A stretch of 64,000 bases of DNA, from the NCBI GenBank assembly GCA_014898425.1, contig RCSZ01000011.1, positions 1,920,501 through 1,984,500 on the forward strand, written 5' to 3'. The translations under genes were made by a program, and so were the position numbers. Below are positions 23,385 through 36,763 of the stretch, in pieces. The stretch comes from Botryotinia globosa. Its lineage: Eukaryota; Ascomycota; Leotiomycetes; Helotiales; Sclerotiniaceae. Below the pieces are notes generated by a model. It did no database searches, was not told the DNA's origin, and saw only the letters and a program-made list of their open reading frames with translations. Numbering within the stretch: position 1 is the first letter of the stretch; each line of letters begins with the position of its first letter.

Positions 23385-24600
23385 ATGACAATGAGAGTGG
23401 AGCCGTCATCCCAGAAACCCTCAACTGTTATGGGAATTACATCTGTTGTTAATAACCCCGGAGAAGTTGTAACTCAGAAAATGGACATTCTTATGCTTTT
23501 GAACCCTTCGGATGCCGAAGTGAAATCAGAAGAACACTCTGATAACGGCATGCCTGGTTCGAAAATGGAACTTGACGTTCAACACCACCAGCCTTCGACC
23601 TATGTACAGCAGGTATTCAGCGGGCATTCTTCGGAATCTTTGTTCCAATATCAAGCTCGGCTCGAAAGAACCGAAGCTCAGAATCAAGCTCGGCTCAATG
23701 CTACACGAAGTGGAAGAACACAACTTCCTCCGGCCCCTATTCATAGCCGTCCCATGTCCTTTAATCCGATCAACGCTCATCATAGATTCGCGAACCCGTA
23801 TCCTTTGCCCCCAATCTATTCCCTTCCTAGTGACAGATATCACTCCCAATCTTCAAGTCATTGTCACCGTCATGACCGCCACCATCATGATCGCCATCAG
23901 CTTCCCCACCGTCGTCATTCCCAACCGGTCTCTCTATCTGCCAAGAAGAAACCTCGCAGCAACAAGGCTTACTCGCTTGAAGAGGTCGATTTCATTCGGT
24001 ACCACAAAGAAGACTTGAAAAAGCACTGGGAAGAGGTTCTACTTTGCTTCAGAAAGCACTTCAGAGGATATCAAAGAGAGTCAGAGCAATGTCTTTCATC
24101 GAGATACTACAGGGATAACAACATCAAGATGTACGATGAATCCGGCAGAGTAATGCGAGATGAGAATGGTCGAATCAGATACATCTCAGCCAAGGTTCGA
24201 AGAAGAGGGACGCCAGCGGGAAGATTAGAAGGAATACCATACACACTTGTGCAAAAGCATCCAGAGAGGGCCGTGAAATATTCTTGGATCTCGGAACATC
24301 ACAGGAATGAAATGAAAAGATTGGCAGAAGAGATGACTGATCAAGAACGAGGTACGTGCTTTTCGCCTCCATATTCTATTGATACCTACATATATACATA
24401 TATGGCTCGATAGACAACTAACAACTATGACAGAAAAATTCAACTCACTGAGAGCACAACAGTTGAGAAAGAATGAGCAAGAACGAGGCGCGGTTGATAC
24501 CACATCAGAATCTGTAGATGAGTCCATGGATGAATTCAGCGGCTATGAAGACTCGCCGACACCATCCATTGCTCAATCTTCCCCTCGATCTTCTCCTTGA
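23385..24600 (+). CDS. Myb/SANT-like DNA-binding regulator
   Basis: Two exons, 23385-24351 and 24434-24600, encode 377 aa; the intron has GTACGT, a CTAAC branch and ACAG. The N-terminal half is low-complexity and ends in a His/Arg-rich stretch (about residues 158-188). A conserved block then begins at NKAYSLEEVDFIRYHKEDL and continues with HWEEVLLCFRKHF, then ECLSSRYYRDN in variant form (EQCLSSRYYRDN), then ISAKVRRRGTPAG and PYTLVQKHPERA. This arrangement is seen in a Pezizomycotina family with a Myb/SANT-like helix-turn-helix. The C-terminus is Ser/Pro/acidic. It is probably a nuclear transcription factor. It is isolated, with more than 4.5 kb of gene-poor DNA on either side. Target genes are unknown. 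Confidence 0.75.
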
Positions 24601-27600
24601 GTTGTTTTCTCGTTCAATTATCTGTTCTATATAAGCCTCTGGGAGATTTAAAAGCTAGTGGTGTGTTCTCGAAAAGGTTTTTGGGGGTTCGGGCTATCTA
24701 CTTCTCACGATGTTAGCTCTTGTCTTGTCATTCATTACGTTTATTATATTAGTATGTTGGTATATTGGTATGCTTCACTGCGTGTTTAAAGTTGGGGATG
24801 TTGATTGATTCCCGTACACATTATGGGTATAATGCTAGATCTATGCTAGTTGGTACAAATTTACGGCAAGGAAATGACTTTGAAGATTGATTTTGATTAC
24901 TATTAGTGCTTAAAATGATATTGTGTTTTTGGCCACAATCAAATGATGGAATCTGGGCAGTGAGACAGTTGGAGTGGATTCAGTCATTATTCTTGTGTAT
25001 TGTTTGCCATGGATCCAACAATGCAAAGTCTACAGTCCCCGAGCATTTTCAATATTTGATAGCAATATGAATTCCTCTTCTGCACAAGGTTGCACAAAAG
25101 ACTTCGGTATCTTTCTTCCATGGCTTTGAAATTGCATGATCCACATCACATCTCATCATGCAGAAATAACGGCTCAAAACTTTGTCGCCGCCAATAGTAA
25201 TAATATCAGTACGCTAATTTACTACCTGGCAAGTTCAAACTTCATGCTCATAAAGATTGACCACTGTAGACTAACCAACATTGACCGGAGTTTCTAGTCC
25301 ACCAATCTGAAAGTCGGCGACGACATGTAAATTGGTGCAAAGGTACAGAAATCTATTCAATACCCTGCAAGAACCCCGGGCTCATCTCGCGTTGGATCCT
25401 GTTTTGTGAGCTTGCTAAAATCTGTCGACCCTTCCCCAAGTCCGTTGACCCGGGAGACTGGTACAAGATTTGGAATTCATTGTAGTAATCAAACCAACAA
25501 GCGTCTAACACTAATCTACTTCCGAGACCCCGGTCTTCGAGAAGATCAGGTTTAATCAGAAGTTCAGAACAGATTCATCAACTCCTTATTTCTGCTGTCT
25601 TTAGACCATCCGAATTGGCTTAGTTGCACATCAACATGTAACGTTCATCCCCAGATTAAATTCCTTTAGCATCTTTCAGTCCAAGCTTCCGGACCGAAGG
25701 TTGGACGCTTCCCGGATAAGCACTCAACTTGAAGACAATTTAACATTCTTTTTCCCAGGATGGCTGACAGTCAATGTAGCTTCTTCTCTTTCCAACTTTA
25801 AGCTAGTTTACCACTTTCACAAAGTCAAGTTACACATAAAAATCACTCAAACTAACTTTGATCCAATAAGGAAGGTAGTTGAGACCACCGAATTCATATC
25901 AATCTGAAAATTGACGCTTTTACTTTCCATACAGAGACATATACGAGCCTCCTGAATATTCTACCAAGACTTTAACCAACATACTTCCAACTCCATCTGG
26001 AAGCTCATTCGCCTTATGAAAGCGGCATGAATTCACGCTTGAAAGTAGACCCGCTCTTTTAATAAACGACCATTGAACAAACCAACCTAATCTGTCAGAA
26101 TTTCCAAACACATCATATCTAGTCACCGAGTTGATTACCTCAATATTTTACCATAAACAATCGTGATCACTCGTCCCTATTCATTTTAACCAACAATTCC
26201 ATGTCCATGTCTCAAAAGCGGCGCAATAAGCATTTTTGCTCTAAACTTTGCAAGTCCCGGAAAATCTTACTGCATGGTCGGCACACCCAAGAATGCAAAT
26301 GCCGCGCCGCAAGCTTCACAGTAGCACCACCATGTAATCCCACCTCCGCCTTCAAACGGTGAGTAAAGAATAGAAAATGCAATGGCGAGGCGGGCTGTGC
26401 ATCTCGAACAGCAAACACTTGCACAGACCTTTCGTGATCCGTTCCGTCGGGACTTACATCAGCACCATTACCACACTAAACTGTTCAATGCAACATTGCC
26501 CTTTTATCTCATCTCTCTTGGGCACACTCAGGTTAGTATCGGATACCGGGTAAATATATCTGCAAATGCAAGAGTGTCACTTTCTGCTAAATTGCAATGT
26601 CCAACAGACAAGCTTTCAATGTCCCGACCAGAATATACATCTGTTCAGTTGGTTATTTGTGATTGGGCATGAATAGGGGCTAGTGATAGTGCTGATGCAA
26701 ACTTTCCTTGCTCAAATATGCGTCTAAGCGAATGGTAGGGGGTCTCCGTGGCAGCGCAGCTGTTGTTGCTTCTCATGAATTGTATGAGCATGGGTAGGGA
26801 TGGGCCGCGTGAAGCTGATATTGGAAATTTGTATTTTTGGCGGGGCTTTGTTTTGGTCTTAGAATTATCATTTGGAGAGAGATGCTGGGAGCTGGGAGAG
26901 CAGCAATGAGTTATGAAGGGTCACACGTCTCGAACGTTCTCTCCCATTTCGGTGATTCAGGGAAGTGCGATGAATGATTCAAGCGCAAATATTCTTGGAA
27001 TAGAGGATTAGACAATCCGGTATTGATGCCCCGCTCAATTGATTGTCTTCAAGCGAGCTTCTTCGTTTGGAAATTTAAGTGATTCGATGCATATCATTAC
27101 CAGGGCTATTTAGTTCCAGAAGAAGTTGGCCGTTGTCGTTTGCCCCAAGATGGTATCTAATACCCCTTTCTTCTACATACTTTATCTGCCGAATCTTTGA
27201 ATATAACCGCACTAGGAAGGACTTTAATGAGCTTGTACAACCTAGCAAGCCCCAATCTTCATGTAGAATCTTCTAGACGCCCAGAAGAATACATCCATGC
27301 TAGACGGCGACAAGATTTCACAGTCGCCGAGTTCGCCGCCGAATACCAACCTGTCGGAATTTTACCGCCAAGCTCGGCTCGGCCACTCCGCTCCCTCACA
27401 GTGATACTAATTCGCGCCAGGTCTCCGGCGAAAGCCCATTGTAGGCTAATTTTACCTCTACTGGCTGAATCAATTCATGCGGCGCAGAATTACTCGACAA
27501 TGACATGCCAACATTCGCTATCAGCGGCTTTGAGAGCCGGCGCCGTAGGCGCACAAATATTCGAGGGTTGAACATACAACAGTTGTAAGTTTTTGGCATG

Positions 27601-29719
27601 CAGTAGGCACAGTGCGTTATCTTCGATCATATTTTATGCCTGCAGTCCTTGATAGCACTTGTCTCACATAGAAACTTGTACAATCAGGTTGTTGTGAATT
27701 TGGTGATCTGGATGCGCAGTCGAGTAATTACAGCCAAGGAAACTATCCTGGATAAGTTGGGATTTCGAAACAGATCACATCCACAGCTGTGAATGGGAAA
27801 TAAGAAAAGTTTGATCATTGAGTGGGAACATTAATCTCGAGGCTTTGTGTTTGCCGTGGGGTTGGTGATCAGTGATCACCTGCGGTGAGGAGACGACCAA
27901 CTTCGCTGGCAAGAATTCATGACGATCAACCAAGGTGTTTGTGTCACCTTGACTGTGATTAATGTCTCCGAGGAGTTAGATATCACACCATATGTGATTC
28001 TGGTGCATGCTTTGATGGCTCAGTTCATATCGACATGTGTGACCTGAGCATTCTACCCCTCATGTGATATTGGGGTTTGGAGGGTCCGCAATCCACCACC
28101 ATCTAGTGCCTTCACGTACTTGTGCAAGAGTTTTGGAGTCTCATTGGATTCGTATATTTCCCTTCATGAAAGTGATAGATTACAGCAATGATACGTGATA
28201 CTGTGGAGCTTGTACTCCCACAGAAATCAAAAAGCCACAAAAAATAAAATAAAAACTGTGTTGGATGCCTGTTTTGAAACTGCCGGAGTGTCATCTAATC
28301 GAGGCAGGTTATCATTTGGGATGGGAGTGTATTGTCTTTTGGAATTTTATGAATTATCACTCTTCTTAGACTTCTTTTGCCGGGAGATTCACGTTAGTTA
28401 GAATACAATTCAAGTGCGAGGATGTGATTTTGGGCGAGCCCGTAGATGCCATCAAGATAAGTCTGCCTCTAATTATCATACAGATATGCTACTCATTGCG
28501 TCAAGTCTCCTCTAACTCAGCTCACTAAAGTCATTCTAAACAGTCGTATCCTTTTCACCCTTCATCGAACGCAATAAGAAAGTAGTTAGTTGTCGGATTC
28601 GGCTCAGGTCCTAAGACAAATCTTCACCAGTCTCTCTCCTAACACTTCAACATCACAAACCAGTCTTATCCAAAGAACCCCTCAAATCCCTCAACGATCA
28701 ATTTTCATAGTGGAATTTCCAAATGTTATATCTAAGTCGAGGTAATTTTTGCGCCATGCTTTCGTGGTTCCACTCAAGCATACAATGGCACTCCGTCGTG
28801 CAGGAGGAAATATCCCGATTGTTGTCGAGTCATCGCCGCGCCATACAGAACATGGGAGAATTCAAAATACAAGAACACAGTAAACTTCCAATCCGGGTCA
28901 AGTAATAAAATGGTAAATTTGTAGGGGCATACATGTTCCTCGTCAACCTCAATCAGACATACCCCGCATCACTATGACTTGAATCTTTTACAGCTCTACG
29001 ACTTGCTAGAATGAATATAAAACCATGTTTTGACAAGTTCTCCCAGATCCTGTAGATATAATACCATTAATTGTGAATATCACCAAGATCTTTTGCCACT
29101 GCATGTGGTCTACTGAGAAGTGCCCGTCGTCATTCGGTAGCAGAATTCAAGTTTCATGACACGTAGCCTAAAAGTAGTTTCAGTGTCGTAACTCGTCAAT
29201 ATACTGTGAGAAGAGTGTTTCTAATTCTCAAACAAACCACCAGCGTGCTGAGTTATTCACCGTTCATTATTCTAACAACCTCAACTAAAATTGCACAGAT
29301 GCAGCACACCAGACTTAAACACGGCTAAATCAACCCACTCATCGCCTTGTAGATTGTTAGATCAACAAATTTCAAGATATCTAAACACAAATAGGTATGA
29401 GCTTACTGCAAACCTATAATAAGCTCATTATACAATTTAATTAAGGCTTTGTTGGCAGACTCCCTCTTGTTCGCTTATTGTGTCGGTGTTCCGAGATGAT
29501 ATGGCTTGACATTTGTCCTTTATAGACTTCACATTCTTATGTGGCAAAGCTACTTGGGTTTATTATTTCGTTCAAATCACTTAACAATTCAACGTATCTC
29601 ATAGTTTGTAAAGAATAATGCTAGAATAAACCCACTAGAAACTGCCAAAAAAGAGTGTAACCTATCACTACACTATCGCAAAAAAAACCGCCCAAAATTA
29701 ATCCTCGATTACCCATCCG
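24601..29719. other. 5.1-kb gene desert
   Basis: No ORF longer than 125 codons and no recognisable protein, tRNA or repeat family was seen on either strand. It separates the convergent 3' ends of the Myb-like gene (+) and the CCCH gene (-), so it is not obviously promoter DNA for either. It could hold a noncoding RNA gene, a rapidly evolving short gene, or old transposon remnants; nothing in the sequence decides this. Confidence 0.5.
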
Positions 29720-32098
29720 TTAACCCTTAACCCTTGATCTCATCAACCTCAGCTCTTCCGCAACAACAGCTGTGACTATGGAAGCCTTCTCCAACTCCGC
29801 AATCTTCTTCTTAACAAGTGCTCCAAATCGAGCTCTTGACCACTCACTCGATCCATGAACCATCAAGACATCTAAATTAGCAAGCTTTGCCGCCCGGACC
29901 TTCATATCAAAGACATTCGTCGTCGCCTCTCCAATCCACTCTGCTCCCTCATCTGTCTTAAAAAATCTATGCCAAAGTGGTCTATTATCACCTTCCTCAC
30001 GAGTCAAAATTCTACCTCTAAGAAGATCCTCGAGAACTGCCTTGCATTGCGCAACTTGCTCTTCACATGCACCCATGATTGTAACCTCCATGAGCTTCTC
30101 GCCAGAATAATCAGCACGGTGCGAATCGCCCCAATGAAGCTGGCAAGAATTCTGTCCGAAGATTTGATGAAGGTTTCCTTGATTCTGACGACCGAGTGAA
30201 TTAATAATATATCGGGGTATCATATATTGCACTGCAATTTGATGACTAACTGATACAGGAATACTCATGCTTGCACCAACTGCAGTAATGGGATGTCCAT
30301 TAATTGCGGTAGCAGCAGCTGCTGCCTCGTGTCGGTGTCGAAATGTGATCTGGAGGGAGTGCCATGAGCCCATGTTGCGATGAATAGGTTGGTATCTAGA
30401 GAGCTCTCCCCAGGTTGACGCGAGATTAATGAGTGTGTTGATCATGTCGATAGCCGGTACATTCCATTCTTGCGGCCATGTGAATAGGGTTTCAGTGTGG
30501 CTATATTGAAGATAATACGTTAGTGTGGAGTATAGAAAAGTGTGAATGGGATGTGCATACCTAACTTGACGCTCATACATGCCGGGTCCTGATAACTCAA
30601 GATTGCAGGGTTCTAATGTGGCCGACCAGTCTACAACTACACGGGATAGCTTATTCATAGCTGATTGATAGTCTGTAGAGATATGCTCCACGACAGAAAT
30701 TTGTTTTTCCTCCACGAGTGCTAGTGTGGTCGTCTGGTTGGATGATTTGTTTGCCGATGGAACTAGATCGGTTGATTGAACCACAGATGCTTCTTTATGT
30801 TCGACAGAGGATTGGGTCGATGCTGTATAAGATGAAGCAGTCGATACCTCGACAGGAATCGTGGATAGCGTAGCGCTGCTCACATCGTTGATAGGTGCTT
30901 CATCAACCGACTGGCCAAATAGAACTGGCTTGACCGGAGTAGATGAGTCATCCGGAACAGTAGACATTGAAGTATCATGCGCATCATCGTTGGGCGATGG
31001 GCTTTGAGTTGCGGATCGGACCAACTCAGAACTATCGCTCATTGAAGATGCATAGCAAATATCATCTGCATTGCCAGTACTGGTAGAAGCGGGTGTGAGG
31101 ACTTGGAACGGTGGAGTTCCAGGAGCAGAATCAGAACTCATTGACGAAGTTGTAATTGCACCATCTGGCTGATCGTTAGAAGAAACAGTGTTGATAGCAC
31201 CAGTATCGCTCGTACCATTTGAATCAGGTGTAAGCTCAATGGGTAATATAGTGATCTCATAAGAACCTGGATCGATTGATGGAGCAGGAATCTTGTTGGC
31301 AGGCTTTTCACAAGAAGAACCCGTGCCGACAGCATTTGCGGTGCTTGAGACATCCGGTGTGTCCATGGCAACTTGAGCTTGTAGAGGAGCCGGAGTAGAA
31401 CTAGATTCCTTTGATGGGGTAGCAGTCATACTAGCAGGCTTTTTCTCAGACAATTCGACATTAGCAGCAGTCGCGGTCTCTGAGGCCATTGGTATAGCCG
31501 TGGTAGATTTAGCAACTGGGAGAGCTGGCATTACTCCAAACTCCTTTAGTGAGGCCGGAATCGTAATCTTACCAGTAGTCTTATCTTTAGATAATTGGAT
31601 TTCGGTAGAACCTCCGTCCTTTGAAACACTTGTTTTAGTGGGGGCCACTTGAGGTTTCTTCGGAAGAACTCGAGCAGAGCGAAAGTTAATCAAAGGAGCA
31701 ACCTTTGTATTGGCAGGCTTTGCCTTTGACAACTTAACGTTGGTAGAATTTGCAGTCTTCGAAGCTGTTGGTGTAGCAGTGGTAGATTGAGATTTTTGAA
31801 GAGCTGAAGTAGCACTAGAAGCTACCTTTTCTGTCGGGACGGGGTGATGACTAATACACTTCGAACCATACTTACATCCACGTCTCGAAAGAAAGTTCTT
31901 GCATATAGGACGGCTAGGCTCAGGGTTCTCTGCAGGAATGGAAGCTGGGTGTCCGAATCGACACTCTGATCCCCACTTGCATCCACCATAGAAGATGAAG
32001 TTCTTACAAGGGTAAGGTTGATAAGGACCTGTATGCGTGTTGTGACATTGATCTCCAGCTACACAGCGGCCGATGGGATAATAGATACAGATACCCAT
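29720..32098 (-). CDS. Triple CCCH zinc-finger protein
   Basis: The start at 32098 places three CCCH fingers at the N-terminus: residues 4-22 (C-x7-C-x5-C-x3-H), 31-50 and 66-85 (both C-x8-C-x5-C-x3-H). Such fingers usually bind RNA. An upstream in-frame extension to 32344 exists but reads like 5' UTR. A long Ser/Thr/Pro/Ala-rich disordered region (about 90-520) follows, with no obvious fold. The C-terminal 270 residues look globular, with MEVTIMGACEEQVAQCKAVL resembling a KH-like or RNA-binding strand-helix unit. A stopless 60-nt intron at 30560-30501 (GTATGC, CTAAC, ATATAG) should be removed, joining RQV to SHTETLF, giving 772 aa. The exact family is not recognised. Confidence 0.8.
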   Translation of the reverse strand: MGICIYYPIGRCVAGDQCHNTHTGPYQPYPCKNFIFYGGCKWGSECRFGHPASIPAENPEPSRPICKNFLSRRGCKYGSKCISHHPVPTEKVASSATSALQKSQSTTATPTASKTANSTNVKLSKAKPANTKVAPLINFRSARVLPKKPQVAPTKTSVSKDGGSTEIQLSKDKTTGKITIPASLKEFGVMPALPVAKSTTAIPMASETATAANVELSEKKPASMTATPSKESSSTPAPLQAQVAMDTPDVSSTANAVGTGSSCEKPANKIPAPSIDPGSYEITILPIELTPDSNGTSDTGAINTVSSNDQPDGAITTSSMSSDSAPGTPPFQVLTPASTSTGNADDICYASSMSDSSELVRSATQSPSPNDDAHDTSMSTVPDDSSTPVKPVLFGQSVDEAPINDVSSATLSTIPVEVSTASSYTASTQSSVEHKEASVVQSTDLVPSANKSSNQTTTLALVEEKQISVVEHISTDYQSAMNKLSRVVVDWSATLEPCNLELSGPGMYERQVRYAHPIHTFLYSTLTYYLQYSHTETLFTWPQEWNVPAIDMINTLINLASTWGELSRYQPIHRNMGSWHSLQITFRHRHEAAAAATAINGHPITAVGASMSIPVSVSHQIAVQYMIPRYIINSLGRQNQGNLHQIFGQNSCQLHWGDSHRADYSGEKLMEVTIMGACEEQVAQCKAVLEDLLRGRILTREEGDNRPLWHRFFKTDEGAEWIGEATTNVFDMKVRAAKLANLDVLMVHGSSEWSRARFGALVKKKIAELEKASIVTAVVAEELRLMRSRVKG

Positions 32099-34116
32099 TT
32101 TTCGACTATTTCTGATGGTAGAATAGTGTTGTTGATTTTGATTTTGATTTTGATAGTCGGAAAATGTGGGTTGCAGAGTACTTCTGAAAGTTGAAGGAAA
32201 GATAAAGATCTCGGACTGTTGTTTGTATTTTGTTTGAATTTGGACAATTTGTGAAAGTGCTTCAAAGTCAACTGTGGAAAGTTTATGTTTTAAGAAATGT
32301 TGTGATCTGCTAAGATGGAAGTTGCCTTTATGATAAATTCCCAAGGTTCAGACCGTACTAATAATGCTGATTGAAAACGGGACTAGCTCAGTACTGCAGA
32401 CAGCCAGATACATAAGAGAATTCGGTACAGTAATGAAGTACGGTAGCTGATTGAGTCAGGCAAATGATTTAGTATAGTGATGTAGTCGATCGATTACAGC
32501 TAACAAGTCTGGTGACTGATCAAGTAACTACGAACCTATCGGACTAAGCGAAGGGGTGGATTCGCTTCTTTCGACAGAAGTTCACTGACAGTAGGATGTA
32601 AGACTGTCCGAAACATTAGAAACCATTCTCTCCGCAAAAAGCTGGCCAAACATGTGGTATTGGTGAGATTGAGTACAAGGTACGAATTACTTATGAAGTG
32701 CGTCTCTCTTTATCATCCATTATTCGCTTTCGTTGCACACTCCGTTGTGAAAGAGAAGCAAGTATTACCGCAATCTAACATAGTACAGCTGGATAGTAGA
32801 GATTTGGAGCTGGTATTGGAGGTCCGAAATTACCCCTTTAAATATAATCTAGATTAACGATCGTATAGTAGAAGTGCCGGTGGGATATCCGAACTCTGAT
32901 TCAAGGCCTCATGGATTCCTGAGTCCTCGAAGTATTTAGTGGCATATATCTGCAACAGTGTGAAAGTAACTGAATAGGCGGAGACAAGATGAACATAACT
33001 TCAGACTCATCTTTAAAAGCTATATTCGCTTCCGTTGTTGGTTCCAAGTTCATGAACCAGATGGCAATTCAGAGAATTTGTTATTGCTTCGAAGGTGGAG
33101 GTAGAAAACCAAAACACTACTGGTTTGTAGGCGACAACATTCCACTTGATACTGTTGAAAGCATGTCGTCCTTTCAGTGTCATCTGAGATACTAATATCT
33201 CTTACAAAGAAGAAGAAAAGAAAGAAATGGTAGGGAAACGAAGGGAATTGAGTAGCTCAATGAGAAGAAGACGTATGTATGAGACACTGATCTAATAAAC
33301 GCAATATTTTAATGGCTGAAAAGACTTACTCTCTGCTATGCGCGATGTTTCTTTTAATTTCTTAATTCGGTCTGAAAACTTTATTCACAGCCTGAATTCC
33401 GGAGAATTCTACTGGAATGGATAGACAACCAGAAAATTAGCACGGCTTCGATTGTGGTTCCCTCCATCTGTACCCCCAGCTTCAGCTCGACCATTTTATG
33501 TATGGAGGAACCAGGCCCTTCTTCGGACCATGATACTATTGATTAAGCCTATCGCCTGCACACTACTCCAAATTACAAGTGGGCACTTTTGGCTTTGACA
33601 GAGCCAATGAATGTGTCGAAGTGTTTCTTCCTGCATTTGCTGGAACGCAGATGAGATCGATGAAAGCCCTGCCTTTTCACCTTGATTGAGTTGAAAGCCA
33701 GTTCTTTCATCTCCAAACGATTCTTGACACACAAGGAATTAACATAATGAAGTGACCATAGCAGAAACTTAATCGTAGCATCTCAAAGTCGCGATAAAAT
33801 AGATTGAAGTTTTCACAAATTCGAAGGAGTGATGTTAGACATCTTGTTTTATTCATAGAATGGTTTCAATTATTGCGTGTATAAATTGACCAATGAGATG
33901 AATGACAAGGGTGCTAGCAATCGCGTAAGCTCTAGGTAGAACTTTTAGAGCCTCAGTTTGGTGCAGCTGACATCTTCACATACCTGTGGCTCCTAGGAAT
34001 CACATTATATATTGCCAACATTCAAATAGGTAACCTCCTTGGATCAACCAAATTCAAGCCAAGATAAACGTATTACGAGATCTGGCGCGATTGAAAGCTG
34101 TTCATAACAACTAATC
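32099..34116. other. Intergenic region, CCCH gene to MFS gene
   Basis: About 2 kb separating divergent genes. Short ORFs such as 33496-33732 (-) have no recognisable content. Near 32143-32160 a GATTTT-type tandem lies in the presumed CCCH 5' leader. Nothing else is supported. Confidence 0.5.
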
Positions 34117-35866
34117 ATGACATCACTTCCAGACAACATTCCCTCGTCAAAAGATAAAAGTATCATAGCGGCTACTTCAGAACCTATCTCTACTTCCTCG
34201 ATTACTCTTTCCCAAATTTTTGATGGTAAGGTTGATAACGAAAGCAAAAAGAAAATGACGACTCCAGATTACGAATCCCACCATGAGAATACGCCGCGCT
34301 TTCCAGATATCAGCATAGCCGACGGAGCTTCTCTCGACACTCCTCCAGAAATTGTGGCTCATAACTCTAATCACATGACTAATGGACAGAATGAAGATGT
34401 GCCTAGTGAATGGCTTACCGGTAAGAAATTGATCGCGGTCTCAATTGCTTTTGGAATAGCGGATATGATGGTTGCATTAGACAGCAGTATTTTAGGTACC
34501 ATCCGACTCCCCACTTTACACTTTTCGCTTCCGGAGAATAATCTAACAATCACGCTTCTGTTATAGCTACTGCATTACCCACCATATTATCCGAATTCAA
34601 GGCAGTTAGTGATATTGGATGGTATGGTAGCGCCTATCTTTTGGCACAGACATTATGCCAACCCGTAATTGGGAAGATCTATACTTGCTTCGGGCCGAAG
34701 GCAACATATCTTACTAGCCTTCTCGTTTTCTGTATTGGCTCAATTCTTTGTGCTGCAGCCCCTGTGTCTTTGTGCTTAACCATTGGTCGAGCAGTGACTG
34801 GACTTGCTGCGGCTGGAATTCTCACGGGAAGCTTGTAAGTCACTACTCCGGGTTTCTCTCGGACCAAAAATTTGAATCGATACAAGCACGTCACGCGGTT
34901 ATGTATTGACATCTTTTTCAAAACACCGACCAAGGTGTTGGCACTCCAGATTTAAGTACTGCTGTGTCTGACCTCATTTTCCGCAGAGCAATTTTTGGCC
35001 GTGTGGCCCCCCTGAGGCTTAGACCGCAAGGAATGGCAATCATGGCTAGCATTAGTAGCATTGTATCAATGATAGGCAGCACTGTCGGTGGCGTTCTTAC
35101 AGATTCGGTTCTGACCTGGAGATTTTCCTTCTGGCTAAACTTGCGTACGCTATGCCGTCCTTTATATCATCAATCAACTGGCTTGAAAAGTAGCGATTGG
35201 ACTTGCCTGTAGTCTCCTTGTCTTTTACATCCTAGATCGCAAGCCTGACCCTGACCACCAGTTACCTATTTCCACGAAGATATTGAAGCTGGATCCTCTT
35301 AGTTATATTTTGCTACTTTCAAAAATGATCTGCCTTTTTGTGGCTGTTGAGTTCGGTGGCGTATCCGTCTCATGGTCGAATTCAAAAGCTTTGGGATCTG
35401 TACTAGAATTTGGACTTCTTGGAATTTCTTCATCGTTCTTCAAGGACGCCAAAAAGAAAAGTGAGAATCTTGATACTCTGCTCTACCTTCCGGAACTAGT
35501 ATATTAACAGACCAAAGGGCCGTAGTCAATCTCCAAATGATGCGACAGCGAACGGTCGCGATCTGCTATATGTTCTCATTCGCATACGGACTCGCTATCA
35601 CTACCCATACTTGGTTATTACCAACCTATTTCCAAGGTGTGAAGTATTTCTCGGCTTTTGTAAATGGAGTCCTAGGCTTATCGCTCCCCAAACCCATACC
35701 GATTTTCAGTTTGGTAACTGGATTCTCAACAAAGCGTTGTGGCAATTATGTTCCATTCATGTGGGCGGGAGCATTAATATATGATGTCTGTGTCACCACT
35801 TGGAATATGAGCAGCCCCCAAGAAAGTCACAAAAGTAGCCATGAATCTTGCGCGATTTCTCTTTAA
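34117..35866 (+). CDS. MFS drug-efflux-type transporter with shortened C-terminus
   Basis: Five exons, 34117-34495, 34567-34834, 34987-35144, 35191-35460 and 35511-35866, stay in frame and give 476 aa. A hydrophilic N-terminus of about 105 residues precedes the first membrane helix (LIAVSIAFGIADMMVALDSS). The DHA2-type motifs ATALPTIL, DIGWYGSAYLLAQ, IGRAVTGLAAAGILTGSL and AIFGRVAPLRLRPQGMAIM are present. Later helices include YMFSFAYGLAI and WLLPTYFQGVKYFSAFVNGVLGLSLP. The protein ends soon after CGNYVPFMWAGALIY. DHA2 carriers normally have 14 helices and about 550 residues, so the last helices are missing. The fourth intron set is plausible but unproven. It may be a recent truncation or a nonfunctional gene. 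Confidence 0.7.
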
Positions 35867-36763
35867 CATTCAAGAACAATACCGGTATCTGAATCGACGC
35901 TGGGATATCGGTCACTAAACGAAATAGAGTTAGGTTCGAACACTGTACGCTGGTGCAGTCTCCGAGCATGATTGAAAGACAAACACAAATCTTCAATCAA
36001 GAAACGTAGCAACACGCATATCATCTAAAATTTCGACCTACACCTAAAGATGCACTATTCGCGCCACAATTGGGTGTAAAAGCCAGAGCAATCTGATAAA
36101 CATGACTCCAGTAACCGCTCTTGCACGAATTATTTTTATGCAGGGTGTTCCAGACGAATCAAATAAATCCGGCAATAACTTCAAAATCGACTAACCCAAA
36201 TTCAAAAACAGAACCACAACCATCACCCAACTTGACTTAATCAAGATCATCACATTGCACCAAAATTCAAAAATAAAAGCCCACTAGGACTATCTCTCGC
36301 ACTCCCTATATCATTCTCACAAGCATACTCATAGCGATTCGCGCTGTATGAAAATAACTTTCACAAGGCCATTCCCCAATTCGGTTTGATATTCAATCGA
36401 CCGATCATAAATTCTTGGATTGATTATCTTTTCTATTGGACTATGCCCTTTAGCTCTCCATTTTCACCCATCAAACTACCCTGTCTGTTCCTTCTTTCCT
36501 CCAGACAATTCACACGCATCAAATTCAACCTCAGCTCAACTCGATAAACACGCCGCTCGTTAACATATGTAAAGTTGAAGGTATCTGAACATCCGCGCAC
36601 ATCCTGTTGGATACCATATCATAGCATATCATATTATACAATGCAATCTCGCTTCTCCCTTTTCAGCATTCGACACATTTTCGTTCCCTTTTCCATTTCC
36701 GAAGATTTCGTCAAAAAATATTAGTCGCTACCTAGGTACCCTCACCACCAATCCACACCCCTT
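35867..36763. other. Intergenic region downstream of MFS gene and NUP82
   Basis: About 0.9 kb between convergent genes. No lost MFS C-terminal coding sequence was recognised here. A perfect TACCTAGGTA lies at 36729-36738, close to the NUP82 stop codon. Confidence 0.5.

Noticed and set aside
32099..32344. N-terminal extension of the CCCH protein
   Set aside because: Open frame continues upstream, but it contains repetitive Asn/Gln and no conserved content; the start just before the first finger is more likely.
34117..35866. MFS gene as a multiply broken pseudogene
   Set aside because: First impression from scattered frames; all stops vanish when four GT-AG introns are placed, leaving only the short C-terminus.
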